A stretch of DNA of 64,000 nucleotides from an uncultured Ruminiclostridium sp. (GCA_947627695.1 CANQXF010000005.1:62001-126000); one strand, 5' to 3'. Shown: positions 17,049-26,347, counted from the first letter of the stretch. Translations and numbers: made by a program. The notes: a model not told the origin generated them from the letters alone.

Positions 17049-19391
17049 TTGAAAGTCCGTATCACAAAAACCCAAAATTCAAAAAATTACAGAGGAATGG
17101 GAGTAATAAGCGGGAACGGCTCTTCACGGCTGCTTCTGGATTATAAATACGAATGTCCTCAGAAATATGACGAGATAATGAATTTGATTTTTGCGCCTGA
17201 TGAAAGGGGCTTGGGGATCGCTCATCTGAAAATCGAAATGGGCTCGGACATAAATTCCTCCTCGGGGACGGAACCGTGCGTAAAAAGATATGCCGACGAA
17301 AAGGCGGACGTGTCAAGAGGGGCGGGATTTATCATTGCCGCCGACGCAAAGAAAATAAATCCTGAGCTTACTCTGGATATGCTTTACTGGAGCGAGCCTG
17401 CGTGGGTCACAGGGTCGGACGACGTTTACGCCGCAAGATACGAATGGTATATGGAAAATCTTACGGCGGCGTATGAAAAATACGGGCTGAAATTTGATTT
17501 TGTCAGCGTGAACCGCAACGAGCGTGAGGTGGAGGCGGAATGGATAAAGTATTTTGCAAAAAGGCTGAGAAGTGAAAAGGGGCGTCCCTACGATTTTTCC
17601 GGAATAAAAATAGTCGCCGCTGACGAGGAGAACGCCTGGCATATCGGAGAAAAAATGATGGCGGACGAGGAGCTGAGGAACGCTGTCGACATTATCGGCT
17701 CGCACTACACAAGTCACGCAACAAAGGATATAATCACGCTTTCAAGGGAATACGGCAAGGAGATATGGTTCTCCGAGGGAAGTCCGCCTATGACTTTTGC
17801 AAAGGGGGTAAACCGCTTTGACGGCAGCGGACTGACGGGGATAAACGGAGTGCTTGACGTAGCCTGCCGAATTGCCGCAATGTACCCCTGCGGGCAGATG
17901 ACGATGTATGAATTTCAGCCTGCTGTCGCCGCTTATTATGACGGGGTCACCTACTGCCACAAGCAGCTTATTGACGCCTGTCAGCCCTGGTGCGGATATT
18001 ATGAGATAGACAGCGGGTATTATATGGCTTTGCACCTGTCGGGATTTTTCAGAAAAGGGTGGAAATTCTGCGATACCGCCTGCTTTTGCGACGGGGAAAA
18101 GGGCGGCGACGGTCACGCTCTTGTAAATGCAAAACACGTCGCTATGACTGCTTATGACGATAAAACGGGGGATTACAGCGTGTTTATCGTAAATCCCACG
18201 GATAAAGAAATAAAGTATGAATTTCAAGTTGAGGGAATGAAAAATTCCCCGCTGAATTTGTGGGAAACGAGGGGAAACAGCGAGGGAGAGTTTGACGAAA
18301 ATTATTTCAGGAAGATAGGCACGGCTGCGCCTGTAAACGGAAAATTTTCTGTCAGCGCAAAGCCTTATTCCCTGCTGACGATCTCTACGTTGGATACGCA
18401 AAGACCTGTGTTTGAAAAGCAGGCTTCAAAGATACTTCCCCTGCCCTACGACGAGGATTTTTCATACAGCGAAAAATATCTCAGGGAAAGAGGAAACGCC
18501 CCGCGTTACACCGCCGACCAAGGGGGAGCGTTCGAGGTGAGGAATGTCGGCGGGAAAAATCTGCTCATGCAGGTGATAGTGCCTGAGACAAAGGCGGAGG
18601 AATGGGGATATACGCCGCTTCCCACCACCAGCCTTGGTGACGACCGCTGGTATAACTATGAGGTCTCGGCAAAGGTGATTTTTGCAAAAAGCGCTGCTCC
18701 CGATGCAAATTTTGCGGGGATAGGGCTGAGGTACAGCCTTGCGTCGGTTGGGACAAGCGGTTATTCCCTGCTGATATTTCAAAGCGGAAAATGGCTGTTA
18801 AGGCGAAATGACGAAGCGGTCTGCCAGGGGAAATACGCTTTCAGGGGGCTTTCTCCAAGGCTGAGGATAAGGGCTGAAAATAACAAAGTCAGCGCTTACA
18901 TAAATGATAAAAAAATAGTTTCACACGTCGAGGGCGGAGCAGGAATAAGCGCAGGGAGAGCCGCGCTTTACAGCTCCTATCATCAGAACTGCTTTGAATA
19001 TATCCATATCGCTCCCGCGGGGAAAGCGCCTTACGTTATGCGAGCCGACGACACGGACGAGTGCTTTTCCTACGGCGGGGAGTGGAAGAGAGAATTTATG
19101 AGCAGCTTTAAAAATTACAAGCGGACTGTTTCATCAACCGTTAATGGAGAATTTACGCTTGAATTTTATGGTATCAGCTGCGGCGTTTTCGGTGAAAATA
19201 AGGAAAGCTGCACGGTATGCATAAGCATAGACGGCGGCGAGGAAAAAGAAATGCTCCTGCAAAAAAGCGGGAGCAGAGAGATATTCTATTCAGTTTATGG
19301 GCTGAAAGAGGGAAAACATTTTCTGAAAATGCGGGTGATCGAGGGGGAGCTTTTTTTGGACGGAGCGCAGGTAAATAAAAAAGCCGACTGA
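17049..19391 (+). CDS. Glycoside hydrolase family 59-like (galactocerebrosidase-type) enzyme
   Basis: The 780-residue protein resembles GH59, the family of galactosylceramidase. Seen are the N-terminal family pattern (GVISGNGSSRLLLDY, then HLKIEMGSD), an NE pair at Asn157-Glu158 as the likely acid/base, and Glu243 in IWFSEGS as the likely nucleophile. After the TIM barrel come a beta-sandwich region and a lectin-like C-terminal domain (about residues 450-780). There is no signal peptide, so the enzyme appears cytoplasmic and would act on imported or intracellular galactosides. The start is TTG after GAGGAGGTGG. The gene stands alone. Confidence 0.75.
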   Translation: MKVRITKTQNSKNYRGMGVISGNGSSRLLLDYKYECPQKYDEIMNLIFAPDERGLGIAHLKIEMGSDINSSSGTEPCVKRYADEKADVSRGAGFIIAADAKKINPELTLDMLYWSEPAWVTGSDDVYAARYEWYMENLTAAYEKYGLKFDFVSVNRNEREVEAEWIKYFAKRLRSEKGRPYDFSGIKIVAADEENAWHIGEKMMADEELRNAVDIIGSHYTSHATKDIITLSREYGKEIWFSEGSPPMTFAKGVNRFDGSGLTGINGVLDVACRIAAMYPCGQMTMYEFQPAVAAYYDGVTYCHKQLIDACQPWCGYYEIDSGYYMALHLSGFFRKGWKFCDTACFCDGEKGGDGHALVNAKHVAMTAYDDKTGDYSVFIVNPTDKEIKYEFQVEGMKNSPLNLWETRGNSEGEFDENYFRKIGTAAPVNGKFSVSAKPYSLLTISTLDTQRPVFEKQASKILPLPYDEDFSYSEKYLRERGNAPRYTADQGGAFEVRNVGGKNLLMQVIVPETKAEEWGYTPLPTTSLGDDRWYNYEVSAKVIFAKSAAPDANFAGIGLRYSLASVGTSGYSLLIFQSGKWLLRRNDEAVCQGKYAFRGLSPRLRIRAENNKVSAYINDKKIVSHVEGGAGISAGRAALYSSYHQNCFEYIHIAPAGKAPYVMRADDTDECFSYGGEWKREFMSSFKNYKRTVSSTVNGEFTLEFYGISCGVFGENKESCTVCISIDGGEEKEMLLQKSGSREIFYSVYGLKEGKHFLKMRVIEGELFLDGAQVNKKAD

Positions 19392-19404
19392 AAATCAGAA
19401 CGCG

Positions 19405-19863
19405 TCAATCGAGGGACATTCCAAGTCCTGCGCCTGTTGCCACAATGCTGAATATAAATATCATTATCAATATGGCAACGCCTAACGCTATTGCCTCAAA
19501 GATAAGCATAGCGCGGCAGTAATTCTTCTTGGCGAGGGGAACGTCGTTGCTGAATCCCCAGACGAACAGCAGGATTATGCTGATTATGCCCAGACATTGA
19601 GTGAGGAGTATGGTTCCTACCCACTGTCCAAGAGTCATTGGCGGGTCGGCGGGAACAGTATATGTGGGCTGACGGTAGGGCTGGGAATACTGATTGTATT
19701 GCTGGTTTGAGTATTGGCTCTGCTGGCTGTACTGAGTGGGAGGGGTCTGCTGAGCAGGCTGCTGAGGCTGAGGGGCGGGCTGCTCTATGTACTGGGTGCC
19801 GCAGCGGGTGCAGAACTTAAAGCTATCGTCAAACACATTTCCGCAATTCTGACAGGTTTTCAT
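19405..19863 (-). CDS. Zinc-ribbon membrane protein with Gln/Pro-rich linker
   Basis: A 152-residue protein of unknown role. It begins with a zinc ribbon (CQNCGN...CTRCGT, four cysteines within residues 4-23). A linker of about 50 residues rich in Gln, Pro, Tyr and Ser follows, and then two hydrophobic helices (about residues 85-107 and 118-145). This arrangement is common among Firmicutes small membrane proteins of unknown function. It is convergent with the GH59-like gene and transcribed away from the PIG-L gene. Confidence 0.75.
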   Translation of the reverse strand: MKTCQNCGNVFDDSFKFCTRCGTQYIEQPAPQPQQPAQQTPPTQYSQQSQYSNQQYNQYSQPYRQPTYTVPADPPMTLGQWVGTILLTQCLGIISIILLFVWGFSNDVPLAKKNYCRAMLIFEAIALGVAILIMIFIFSIVATGAGLGMSLD

Positions 19864-19971
19864 AATTACTCTCCTAAAAAATATATTGTGAGATCTTCAC
19901 CTTTTTTATAGTATCACAAATTCCCTTTTCTGTCAAGGAGGATTTATTTACCTTTTGCTTTCGGAGGAAAA

Positions 19972-21342
19972 ATGAAAAAATTATTCTTTCTTTTCGGGCT
20001 GTGCTGTGCGGCGTTGCTTTTCGGCGGAGCGTACGCAAGTGCGGAAGAAATAACGGCGGATTTTCCCGATCTTTCAGCGGAGCAGGCGGCTTTGCTCACC
20101 GACGGAGATTACAGTACGGTTTATCAAAGCGAAAAGCTGTCTTTGACAGTGAAAAGCGATGCTCCAATCAAGGCGGCTTATATCATATGGAACGAAGATC
20201 CTAACGATTATACCATTTCGGCGGGAGAGGAGAGCTTTTCCTTTGACGGAGAGATACTTCACAAGCTGATAATTTTTAAGAAAGCCGAGGAAAAGTTCAC
20301 GATAGACTGCCCCGAGGGCGGCAGTATCTGCGATATTTACGTTTTTGAAAGCACTGAGTTCCCCGATTTCGTTCAGCGGTGGGAGAAGCCTTGCAAGCAG
20401 GCGGATATGCTGATACTCACTGCTCACGCGGACGATGAATTTCTGATGTTCGGCGGAACTATCCCCTATTATGCGGGAGAGCTGGGGCTGAAGGTGCAGG
20501 TGGCGTATATGACCGCGCATTTTGAGGAACAGCCCCGCCCGCACGAGCTTCTGGACGGGCTGTGGGCGGCGGGAGTGAGGAATTATCCTGTTATCGGAAT
20601 AATTCCCGATATTCCTTACAAGCCGATATGGACGCTGAATGAGGCGAAAAGCATTTACGATTACGACAGCGTGCTGGAGTGGTTCACAGGGCAGATAAGG
20701 CGGTTCAGACCCTCCGTCATAGTTACTCACGACCAAAACGGAGAATACGGTCACGGCGCGCATAAAATGGCGGCAAGCATAGTTATGGACGCTGTTGAGA
20801 TATCAAACGACCCTGAGCAGTTCCCTGCTTCGGCGGAAAAGTACGGAGTTTGGGACGTGCCGAAAACCTATCTTCATTTCTGTGAAGAAAATGCCATCAC
20901 AATGGACTGGGAAAGGACCTTGGACAGCTTTGGCGGAATGACGGCGAGAGAGGCGGCGGAATACTGCTACGGCTTTCACAAGTCGCAGCAATACCTGGGT
21001 TATTCGGTGAATTATCTGGAGGACTGGGACTGTCGGCAGTTCGGACTGTACAGGACGCTGGTGGGCGCTGATGAAAAGGCGGACTTTATGGATCATATAG
21101 AGCCGCTACCAGAGGAGACCACTGTTCCCGAAACACAGCCGCCTGAAACGTCAATCACTGAACAGCAGACCACAATTTTCGAAACAATGGTAACAACAGC
21201 AGAAGAAACCGCACAGACAACTGCGGAGGAGGGCAATAAAACGGGACGCATACTTTTGTACGTGATCGTGGGGTTATTTGTTGTGATAATAATTATCGCA
21301 TTTATCACGGTGGGGAGAAAGGACGTTAAAGGGCACAGATAG
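19972..21342 (+). CDS. PIG-L/LmbE-family deacetylase, membrane-anchored at both ends
   Basis: A 456-residue predicted zinc-dependent N-deacetylase acting on an external sugar substrate. It has an N-terminal signal sequence, a short beta-rich domain (about residues 25-140), then the PIG-L domain with the motif AHADDE (His152, Asp154, Asp155) and the distal HGAH (His261, His264). A Thr/Glu-rich linker leads to a C-terminal transmembrane helix (about residues 425-446) with a positive tail. The catalytic domain is therefore tethered outside the membrane. Substrate is unknown; wall or glycan amino sugars are plausible. Confidence 0.82.
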   Translation: MKKLFFLFGLCCAALLFGGAYASAEEITADFPDLSAEQAALLTDGDYSTVYQSEKLSLTVKSDAPIKAAYIIWNEDPNDYTISAGEESFSFDGEILHKLIIFKKAEEKFTIDCPEGGSICDIYVFESTEFPDFVQRWEKPCKQADMLILTAHADDEFLMFGGTIPYYAGELGLKVQVAYMTAHFEEQPRPHELLDGLWAAGVRNYPVIGIIPDIPYKPIWTLNEAKSIYDYDSVLEWFTGQIRRFRPSVIVTHDQNGEYGHGAHKMAASIVMDAVEISNDPEQFPASAEKYGVWDVPKTYLHFCEENAITMDWERTLDSFGGMTAREAAEYCYGFHKSQQYLGYSVNYLEDWDCRQFGLYRTLVGADEKADFMDHIEPLPEETTVPETQPPETSITEQQTTIFETMVTTAEETAQTTAEEGNKTGRILLYVIVGLFVVIIIIAFITVGRKDVKGHR

Positions 21343-21368
21343 AGTTATACAAGAATAAAATAAAAATT

Positions 21369-21405
21369 GCCGGTATTCCTTGCGGAGTATCGGCAAAATT
21401 TATTT
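21369..21405. terminator. Terminator between convergent PIG-L and nrdD genes
   Basis: An 11-bp stem with two wobble pairs (GCCGGTATTCC with GGAGTATCGGC), a TTGC loop, and A/T-rich flanks on both sides, so it could act in both directions. Confidence 0.7.
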
Positions 21406-21414
21406 ATTCTGTAT

Positions 21415-23673
21415 TTACAGCTTTATTCTCTCAACTCTTTCGGTGGCGACAGCGTGTTCCTCTTCACGGCGTCCGCACTTGGGGCAGATGTCCCCGATAA
21501 TGCCTGTGTAGCCGCAGATAGAGTCACGGTCAACGGGGTGGTTGATAGAGCCGTAGCCTATGCCGTTTTCTTTCATACAACGGATAACCTGCTCGAAAGC
21601 GTCAAGGTTGTTCAGCGGGTCGCCGTCAAGCTCAATATAGCTGATGTGTCCTGCGTTGGTGAGAGCGTGGTAGGGGGCCTCCAGCTTTATCTTGGAGAAA
21701 GCGTCGATGTGGTAGTATACGGGAATGTGGAAGGAGTTGGTGTAGTATTCCTTATCGGTTATGCCCTTTATCTCACCGAAACGCTTTTTATCCTTTTTGA
21801 TAAACGTTCCCGAAAGTCCCTCGGCGGGAGTTGCAAGCAAGGAGAAATTCATTCCCGTCTTCTTGCTTTCCTCGTCCATACGCTGTCTCATTCTGGTGAT
21901 TATGCGAAGACCAAGCTCCTGAGCTTCCTTGCTCTCGCCGTGGTGAACGCCGATAAGCGCTATCAGGCACTCCGCAAGTCCGATAAAGCCCATGGAAAGA
22001 GTTCCGTGCTTGAGTATCTCGCCCACGGTGTCGTCTGCGCCCAGCTTTTCGGAATCTATCCATACGCCCTGTCCCATAAGGAAGGGATAGTTGCGGACTT
22101 TCTTCTGAGCCTGAATTTTGTAGCGGTATTTAAGCTGTTCAACTACCAGATCCATTTTCTCTTCAAGCAGCTCGAAGAAGCGCACTACATCATGCTCCGC
22201 AAGGATACCCAGGCGGGGCAGGTTGATAGAGGTGAAGCTGAGGTTCCCTCTGCCGCAGACTATCTCACGGCTTGGGTCGTAAACGTTGCCGATAACACGG
22301 GTGCGGCAGCCCATATAAGCTATCTCGGTGCTGTAATCGCCGGGCTTGTAGTATTGCAGGTTGTAGGGGGCGTCAATAAAGGAGAAGTTGGGAAACAGGC
22401 GCTTTGCGCTGACTCTGCACGCCAGCTTGAAAAGCTGATAGTTGGGGTCGCCCTCGTTGTAGTTTACTCCCTCTTTTACTTTAAATATGTGAATAGGGAA
22501 GATAGGAGTTTCGCCGTTGCCAAGTCCCGCTTCCTCCGCCAAGAGGATATTCTTGATGACCATTTGTCCCTCAAGGCTGGTGTCGGTGCCGTAGTTTATG
22601 GAGCTGAAAGGAGTCTGTGCGCCTGCGCGGCTGTTCATAGTGTTAAGGTTATGAACGAGGGCTTCCATCGCCTGATAGGTGGCTCTGTCAGTTTCCTTGA
22701 AGGTGAGCTTTTTGGTGTACTGCTGAATGTTCTGCGCCAGCTTTTCGTCGCCCAGTATCTCGGTGAGGGCGGCTTTTTCCTTTGCCTCAAAAGCAGGGTC
22801 GCCTGCAAGGACGGGGAAAAGTCCCTCCTCGGCGAGAGCGTCCATATAGGCGTTTACCTTCTTTTCTATCTCGTCGGCTTCGGTGCTGCCTGTTTTAAAG
22901 CCTATGCCTCTGATTATGTTCTTGCGGTAAAGCTGCTTGTAGCTTTTTTTAACGCCCTCCGCCATAGCGTAGTCGAAGTTTGGCAGGGACTGACCGCCGT
23001 GCTGGTCGTTCTGGTTGCTCTGTATCGCTATGCAGGCGAGAGCAGAGTAGCTTCCTATATTATTTGGCTCACGCAGATAGCCGTGTCCTGTGGAAAAGCC
23101 GTTTTTGAACAGCTTTATCAGATCTATCTGACAGCAGGTGGTGGTGAGGGTGAAAAAGTCAAGGTCGTGAATATGTATATCGCCGTCGATATGCGCCTTG
23201 GACTGCTCGGGAGGGAGGACGTACATCTCGTTGAACTGCTTTGCGCCCTCGGAGCCGTATTTCAGCATAGTTCCCATAGCGGTATCGCCGTCGATGTTTG
23301 CGTTTTCACGCTTCATATCACTTTCCTTGGCGGGCTTGAAGGTGAGGTCCTCATATATCTTCATCAGCGCCGTGTTCATCTCACGGATACGGGTCCTGTC
23401 TGCCCTGTAAAGGATATACGCCTTTGCGGTGCGGGCGTGGCCGTTTTCTACAAGGACCTTTTCAACGGTGTCCTGAACCTGTTCTACCGTGGGGGGATTT
23501 GCGCTGTCGAAATTCTGCTTTTCCAGCATATCGCAGACCTTTTCCGCCAGCTCCGCCGCCGAGTCGTAGTCGTTTCCTCCTACTGCTCTCGCAGCCTTGT
23601 AAATAGCGTCGGCTATCTTGTCAACGCTGAATGGTACCGTTCTTCCGTCACGTTTTTGAATTTTTGTTATCAT
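21415..23673 (-). CDS. nrdD: Anaerobic ribonucleoside-triphosphate reductase, apparently lacking the glycyl-radical tail
   Basis: NrdD reduces NTPs to dNTPs under anoxia using a glycyl radical made by NrdG. The 752-residue protein has an N-terminal ATP-cone (about residues 1-90), the large alpha/beta barrel, and the C-terminal zinc cysteines (CGYTG...CPKCG). It then stops at ERVERIKL. In class III enzymes that I know, this point is followed within a few residues by the radical glycine motif (RxxGYL) and about 25 more residues. No frame downstream encodes that motif, and no nrdG follows. The gene may be truncated, or may belong to a variant I do not recognise. Tandem NrdR-like sites lie at its promoter. 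Confidence 0.9.
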   Translation of the reverse strand: MITKIQKRDGRTVPFSVDKIADAIYKAARAVGGNDYDSAAELAEKVCDMLEKQNFDSANPPTVEQVQDTVEKVLVENGHARTAKAYILYRADRTRIREMNTALMKIYEDLTFKPAKESDMKRENANIDGDTAMGTMLKYGSEGAKQFNEMYVLPPEQSKAHIDGDIHIHDLDFFTLTTTCCQIDLIKLFKNGFSTGHGYLREPNNIGSYSALACIAIQSNQNDQHGGQSLPNFDYAMAEGVKKSYKQLYRKNIIRGIGFKTGSTEADEIEKKVNAYMDALAEEGLFPVLAGDPAFEAKEKAALTEILGDEKLAQNIQQYTKKLTFKETDRATYQAMEALVHNLNTMNSRAGAQTPFSSINYGTDTSLEGQMVIKNILLAEEAGLGNGETPIFPIHIFKVKEGVNYNEGDPNYQLFKLACRVSAKRLFPNFSFIDAPYNLQYYKPGDYSTEIAYMGCRTRVIGNVYDPSREIVCGRGNLSFTSINLPRLGILAEHDVVRFFELLEEKMDLVVEQLKYRYKIQAQKKVRNYPFLMGQGVWIDSEKLGADDTVGEILKHGTLSMGFIGLAECLIALIGVHHGESKEAQELGLRIITRMRQRMDEESKKTGMNFSLLATPAEGLSGTFIKKDKKRFGEIKGITDKEYYTNSFHIPVYYHIDAFSKIKLEAPYHALTNAGHISYIELDGDPLNNLDAFEQVIRCMKENGIGYGSINHPVDRDSICGYTGIIGDICPKCGRREEEHAVATERVERIKL

Positions 23674-23707
23674 TCCGACTTCCTCTGCTTTCCTGTCTGA
23701 TTATTTA

Positions 23708-23772
23708 ACACTACATATTGTGCTTTAAAGTTCAGTAATATATATTATATTGCGTTTAAGGCGGTTTGTCAA
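23708..23772 (-). promoter_or_regulatory. nrdD promoter with two NrdR-box-like sites
   Basis: On the minus strand TTGACA (23772-23767) and TATAAT (23749-23744) have a 17-base spacer. ACACTACATATTGTG (23708-23722) closely fits the palindromic NrdR box; a weaker match, ATATATTATATTGCG (23740-23754), overlaps the -10. Their starts are 32 bases apart, about three helical turns, the usual spacing of paired NrdR boxes. Repression of nrdD when dATP is plentiful is inferred. Confidence 0.7.
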
Positions 23773-23857
23773 TACGTTTTGGAATTTATCCTTGTCTAAA
23801 ATAAGGGCTGAATTTTGTATATATTTTACAAATAAGGCACAATATGTTGCGGTAGGG

Positions 23858-23886
23858 TTGATCAGAAAAGGAAAAAATGATATAAT
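23858..23886 (+). promoter_or_regulatory. Sigma-A promoter for the cytidine deaminase gene
   Basis: TTGATC (23858-23863) and TATAAT (23881-23886), 17-base spacer, 34 bases before the start codon. Confidence 0.75.
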
Positions 23887-23919
23887 TGTAAAGCAGATAA
23901 AGGTGAAACGGAGATAAAA

Positions 23920-24330
23920 ATGGAAATATACGAACTAAACGAGGTTGATAAAAAGCTGATAAAGCTGGGGCTGGAAGTGCTGGCAAAAAATTTTGACGAC
24001 GGGGTGTATAATCACACGGTGGGGTGCGCTCTCCTTTGCAAAAACGGAAAAATCTATACGGGAGTGAACTGCGACGGGATACACGGCTCCTGCGCCGAGT
24101 ATATAACGATGGGAACGGCTATTTCTGCGGGCGAAAGAGAGTTTGACACCATCGTCGCTGTTCACGAAAAACAGCCTGACTACGTCATTTCTCCCTGCGG
24201 AAACTGTCGGCAGATGCTGTATGAATATTGCCCCGATATAAAGGTCATTGTCAATGACGGGAACGGAAAGCTGATAAAGGTCAGGGCAAGGGACCTGCTG
24301 CCGTTCGTGTGGGAGCCTGTGATATGCTGA
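23920..24330 (+). CDS. Cytidine deaminase-like protein
   Basis: A 136-residue zinc deaminase of the cytidine/blasticidin deaminase family. The catalytic motifs are SCAE (Cys58, Glu60) and PCGNC (Cys93, Cys96); the glutamate shuttles protons and three cysteines bind zinc, as in the homotetrameric enzymes. Deamination of cytidine or deoxycytidine for pyrimidine salvage is the likely role. It is a single gene with its own promoter and terminator, divergent from nrdD. Confidence 0.85.
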   Translation: MEIYELNEVDKKLIKLGLEVLAKNFDDGVYNHTVGCALLCKNGKIYTGVNCDGIHGSCAEYITMGTAISAGEREFDTIVAVHEKQPDYVISPCGNCRQMLYEYCPDIKVIVNDGNGKLIKVRARDLLPFVWEPVIC

Positions 24331-24350
24331 CGTTTTGACTGAAAATAAAA

Positions 24351-24388
24351 AGACCGTCCTGCGCTAAGTCAGGACGGTTTTTGTTTTT
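24351..24388. terminator. Terminator between the deaminase and a convergent membrane gene
   Basis: ACCGTCCTG (24353-24361) pairs with CAGGACGGT (24370-24378), followed by TTTTTGTTTTTT on the plus strand and an A-rich stretch on the other side. Confidence 0.88.
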
Positions 24389-24744
24389 TACTGCGGCAGG
24401 GCGGTGTAGTAATCCGCTAAAATTACTGCCGCTAAAATCACGTCAAAGGCGATACACCCCACCATATACGGCACTCGCGCCTTTCTTTTCTGTAGCAGGG
24501 TCGCCGCAAGAAAGCCTATCCAGGTGCAGGAGGCGATAAGGGCGGTCATTATTGCGATAACGGCGCCGATAAACCTGAACTCCACCTTCAGCATATATTC
24601 GCACACCAATCCCGCAAGACTGCTTACAACAGGCAGGACCATAAGGGGCAGTATAGCCATTGCCCACTTCCTGCGTTTTGCCCGCAAAAGCGCTAAGGCA
24701 GCAAAGATGAGCAGCAGAGTTATGATGACACATTCTCCCGTCAT
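24388..24744 (-). CDS. Small membrane protein of unknown function
   Basis: A 118-residue protein with about four hydrophobic helices, separated by short basic loops (LLRAKRRKW and LLQKRKARV), and no motif I recognise. It starts about 40 bases downstream of the DUF4358 lipoprotein gene stop on the same strand, so it may be the last gene of that unit. Confidence 0.6.
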   Translation of the reverse strand: MTGECVIITLLLIFAALALLRAKRRKWAMAILPLMVLPVVSSLAGLVCEYMLKVEFRFIGAVIAIMTALIASCTWIGFLAATLLQKRKARVPYMVGCIAFDVILAAVILADYYTALPQ

Positions 24745-24784
24745 TTGCCTTACCTCCTGTCGATTACGATAACTGCGGCAAAAA

Positions 24785-25261
24785 TCAGCCGTTCAGTTTT
24801 CCGTCGATTATCTCCTGTGCCTTGTCGTTGTCGGACAGGGCGATATAAATTGCATAATTTCCCTTGGTGTAGACCTTTGCTCCCTCCAGCTTGTACATTT
24901 CTGCGGGGGTGTAGTCGGTGAACAGCTTTATTTGATCCTCAAGCCTGTCTTGCAGGGCCTCCTTTGCCTTGGCGGCGTCCTCGGAGGTCTTGCACTTGAT
25001 AACGGCTACCGCGTCGGGATATGCGCCTGACGCGCAAAGGCTGAAAGCGGCGCTTTCAACGGTATCTGCGTCGATGTGGCTGTCAAAGATGTCAAGACTG
25101 CTTTCATCATTTTCAATGCCTGAAGTTATGGGGACCTCGGCAATAACGGCTTTCACCGCATCGGAGGGGTCGATATCCGCTACCTGTTCTCCTCCTGACG
25201 CACAGCCTGCCAGCAAAGCGGCAGGGATAAGCGCTGCTGCAAGTATTTTCAGAATTTTCAT
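24785..25261 (-). CDS. DUF4358-family lipoprotein
   Basis: A 158-residue lipoprotein. The start ATG at 25261 follows AAAGGA; the signal peptide ends in the lipobox LAGC, and the mature N-terminal cysteine would be lipidated. The remaining residues fit DUF4358, a secreted domain of unknown function frequently found beside SGNH hydrolases in Clostridia, as here. It lies directly downstream of the SGNH gene. A role in surface polysaccharide or lipid modification is only an inference from context. Confidence 0.78.
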   Translation of the reverse strand: MKILKILAAALIPAALLAGCASGGEQVADIDPSDAVKAVIAEVPITSGIENDESSLDIFDSHIDADTVESAAFSLCASGAYPDAVAVIKCKTSEDAAKAKEALQDRLEDQIKLFTDYTPAEMYKLEGAKVYTKGNYAIYIALSDNDKAQEIIDGKLNG

Positions 25262-25298
25262 TTTATTTTTTCCTTTCTTTTTCCTTTTTATATTTATG

Positions 25299-26174
25299 TT
25301 ACTGAGCGCACTGCTCAACATAATTCAACATTCTGATGTATGCCGCGCTGAGGAAGTGAAGTCCGTCAGCCTCGGCGTAATTTGCGGAAAGATAACCCGT
25401 TTCGTCCTGGAGCACGGAGCAAAGGTCGATATAGGTAAATCCGCCCTGCTGACACATAGATTTCAGCGCGTTGTTGTACGCTAAGACCTTGGTCATAGTC
25501 TCGTTCCCCTCCGCCTCGTGAACGGCGGTGACGGGAGGAATGGAGATAACGTATATCTTCGCCGTGGGGCAGGCGGTTTCAAGCTGAGCGATAAGCTCCA
25601 CCAGCTTGTTGCACATATACTGTCCGTCAAGGAAAGCAAGACCGTTCGTTCCCAGCATAATGTAAATATTTCTGGGTTGGAGCAGCTGCGCCTTGCCCGC
25701 ACAGGTAAGTCCGTCCTTCTCATAGGTCAGGGCGCTTTCGGGGTTAAGTCCCGTTTCCGCAAAGACGTTATCCTGATCAAGGAAGCCGTAAAGATACAGT
25801 CCCGTTGAAATGCTGTCTCCTATGAACATATCGTCCTTGAAAAATTCCTTATTATAATTAAGGGGATTTACGTTTACCGACGGAGTCGTGGTGGTATCGG
25901 AAACGGGGGCGTCCGTTCCGGTCGACGAAGAGTCTGATACGGGGGTATCGGTTTCGGAAGTATTTTGGGTGTTTGGTTCGGCGGGAGTTGTTGTTGAGGT
26001 CTCGCCGCTTTCGGTCATTGTGGGGCTGAGAGAGCCGTCTCTGCCGTTGTCCACTTCCTCCTTCATATGCATATAAACGAGCACGATAAGGAGTATTATT
26101 ATTCCCACTATAACTATATTCAACGCAACTATCGCTACCGACAGCCCGTTCGCTTTCTTGTTTGTCCTTGCCAA
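25299..26174 (-). CDS. Membrane-anchored SGNH/GDSL hydrolase
   Basis: A 291-residue protein with a short cytoplasmic N-terminus, one transmembrane helix (about residues 11-34), a Ser/Thr/Pro-rich spacer (about 45-105), and an SGNH hydrolase domain. Block I is IGDSIS with Ser121, the Gly/Asn block is MLGTNGL, and block V is DGLH with Asp270 and His273. Such extracellular esterases remove acyl groups from polysaccharides or lipids. The start is TTG at 26174 after AGAGGACG. It forms a pair with the DUF4358 lipoprotein. Confidence 0.85.
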   Translation of the reverse strand: MARTNKKANGLSVAIVALNIVIVGIIILLIVLVYMHMKEEVDNGRDGSLSPTMTESGETSTTTPAEPNTQNTSETDTPVSDSSSTGTDAPVSDTTTTPSVNVNPLNYNKEFFKDDMFIGDSISTGLYLYGFLDQDNVFAETGLNPESALTYEKDGLTCAGKAQLLQPRNIYIMLGTNGLAFLDGQYMCNKLVELIAQLETACPTAKIYVISIPPVTAVHEAEGNETMTKVLAYNNALKSMCQQGGFTYIDLCSVLQDETGYLSANYAEADGLHFLSAAYIRMLNYVEQCAQ

Positions 26175-26347
26175 TTATACGTCCTCTCAATCTCCTCCCC
26201 GGGGAGGGGGTGTAAAATATCCTTGTGCACTTTTCGTCTATTATACACTTATTTTCCGTTTTAGTCAAGAAGGGTGGAAAAATGTAACCAAATTGTAATA
26301 ATTCAAGGCGCTTTGAAAAAAAGATGTGAAAAAATTTTGCTTTTCTC

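Noticed and set aside
21367-23700. A 777-codon open frame antisense to nrdD
   Set aside because: It is a shadow of nrdD codon use. No domain is recognisable, and nrdD on the opposite strand has clear family motifs.
23837-23850. A third NrdR-like site (GCACAATATGTTGC) near the cytidine deaminase promoter
   Set aside because: Single weak match without a partner at the helical spacing; not enough to call an operator.
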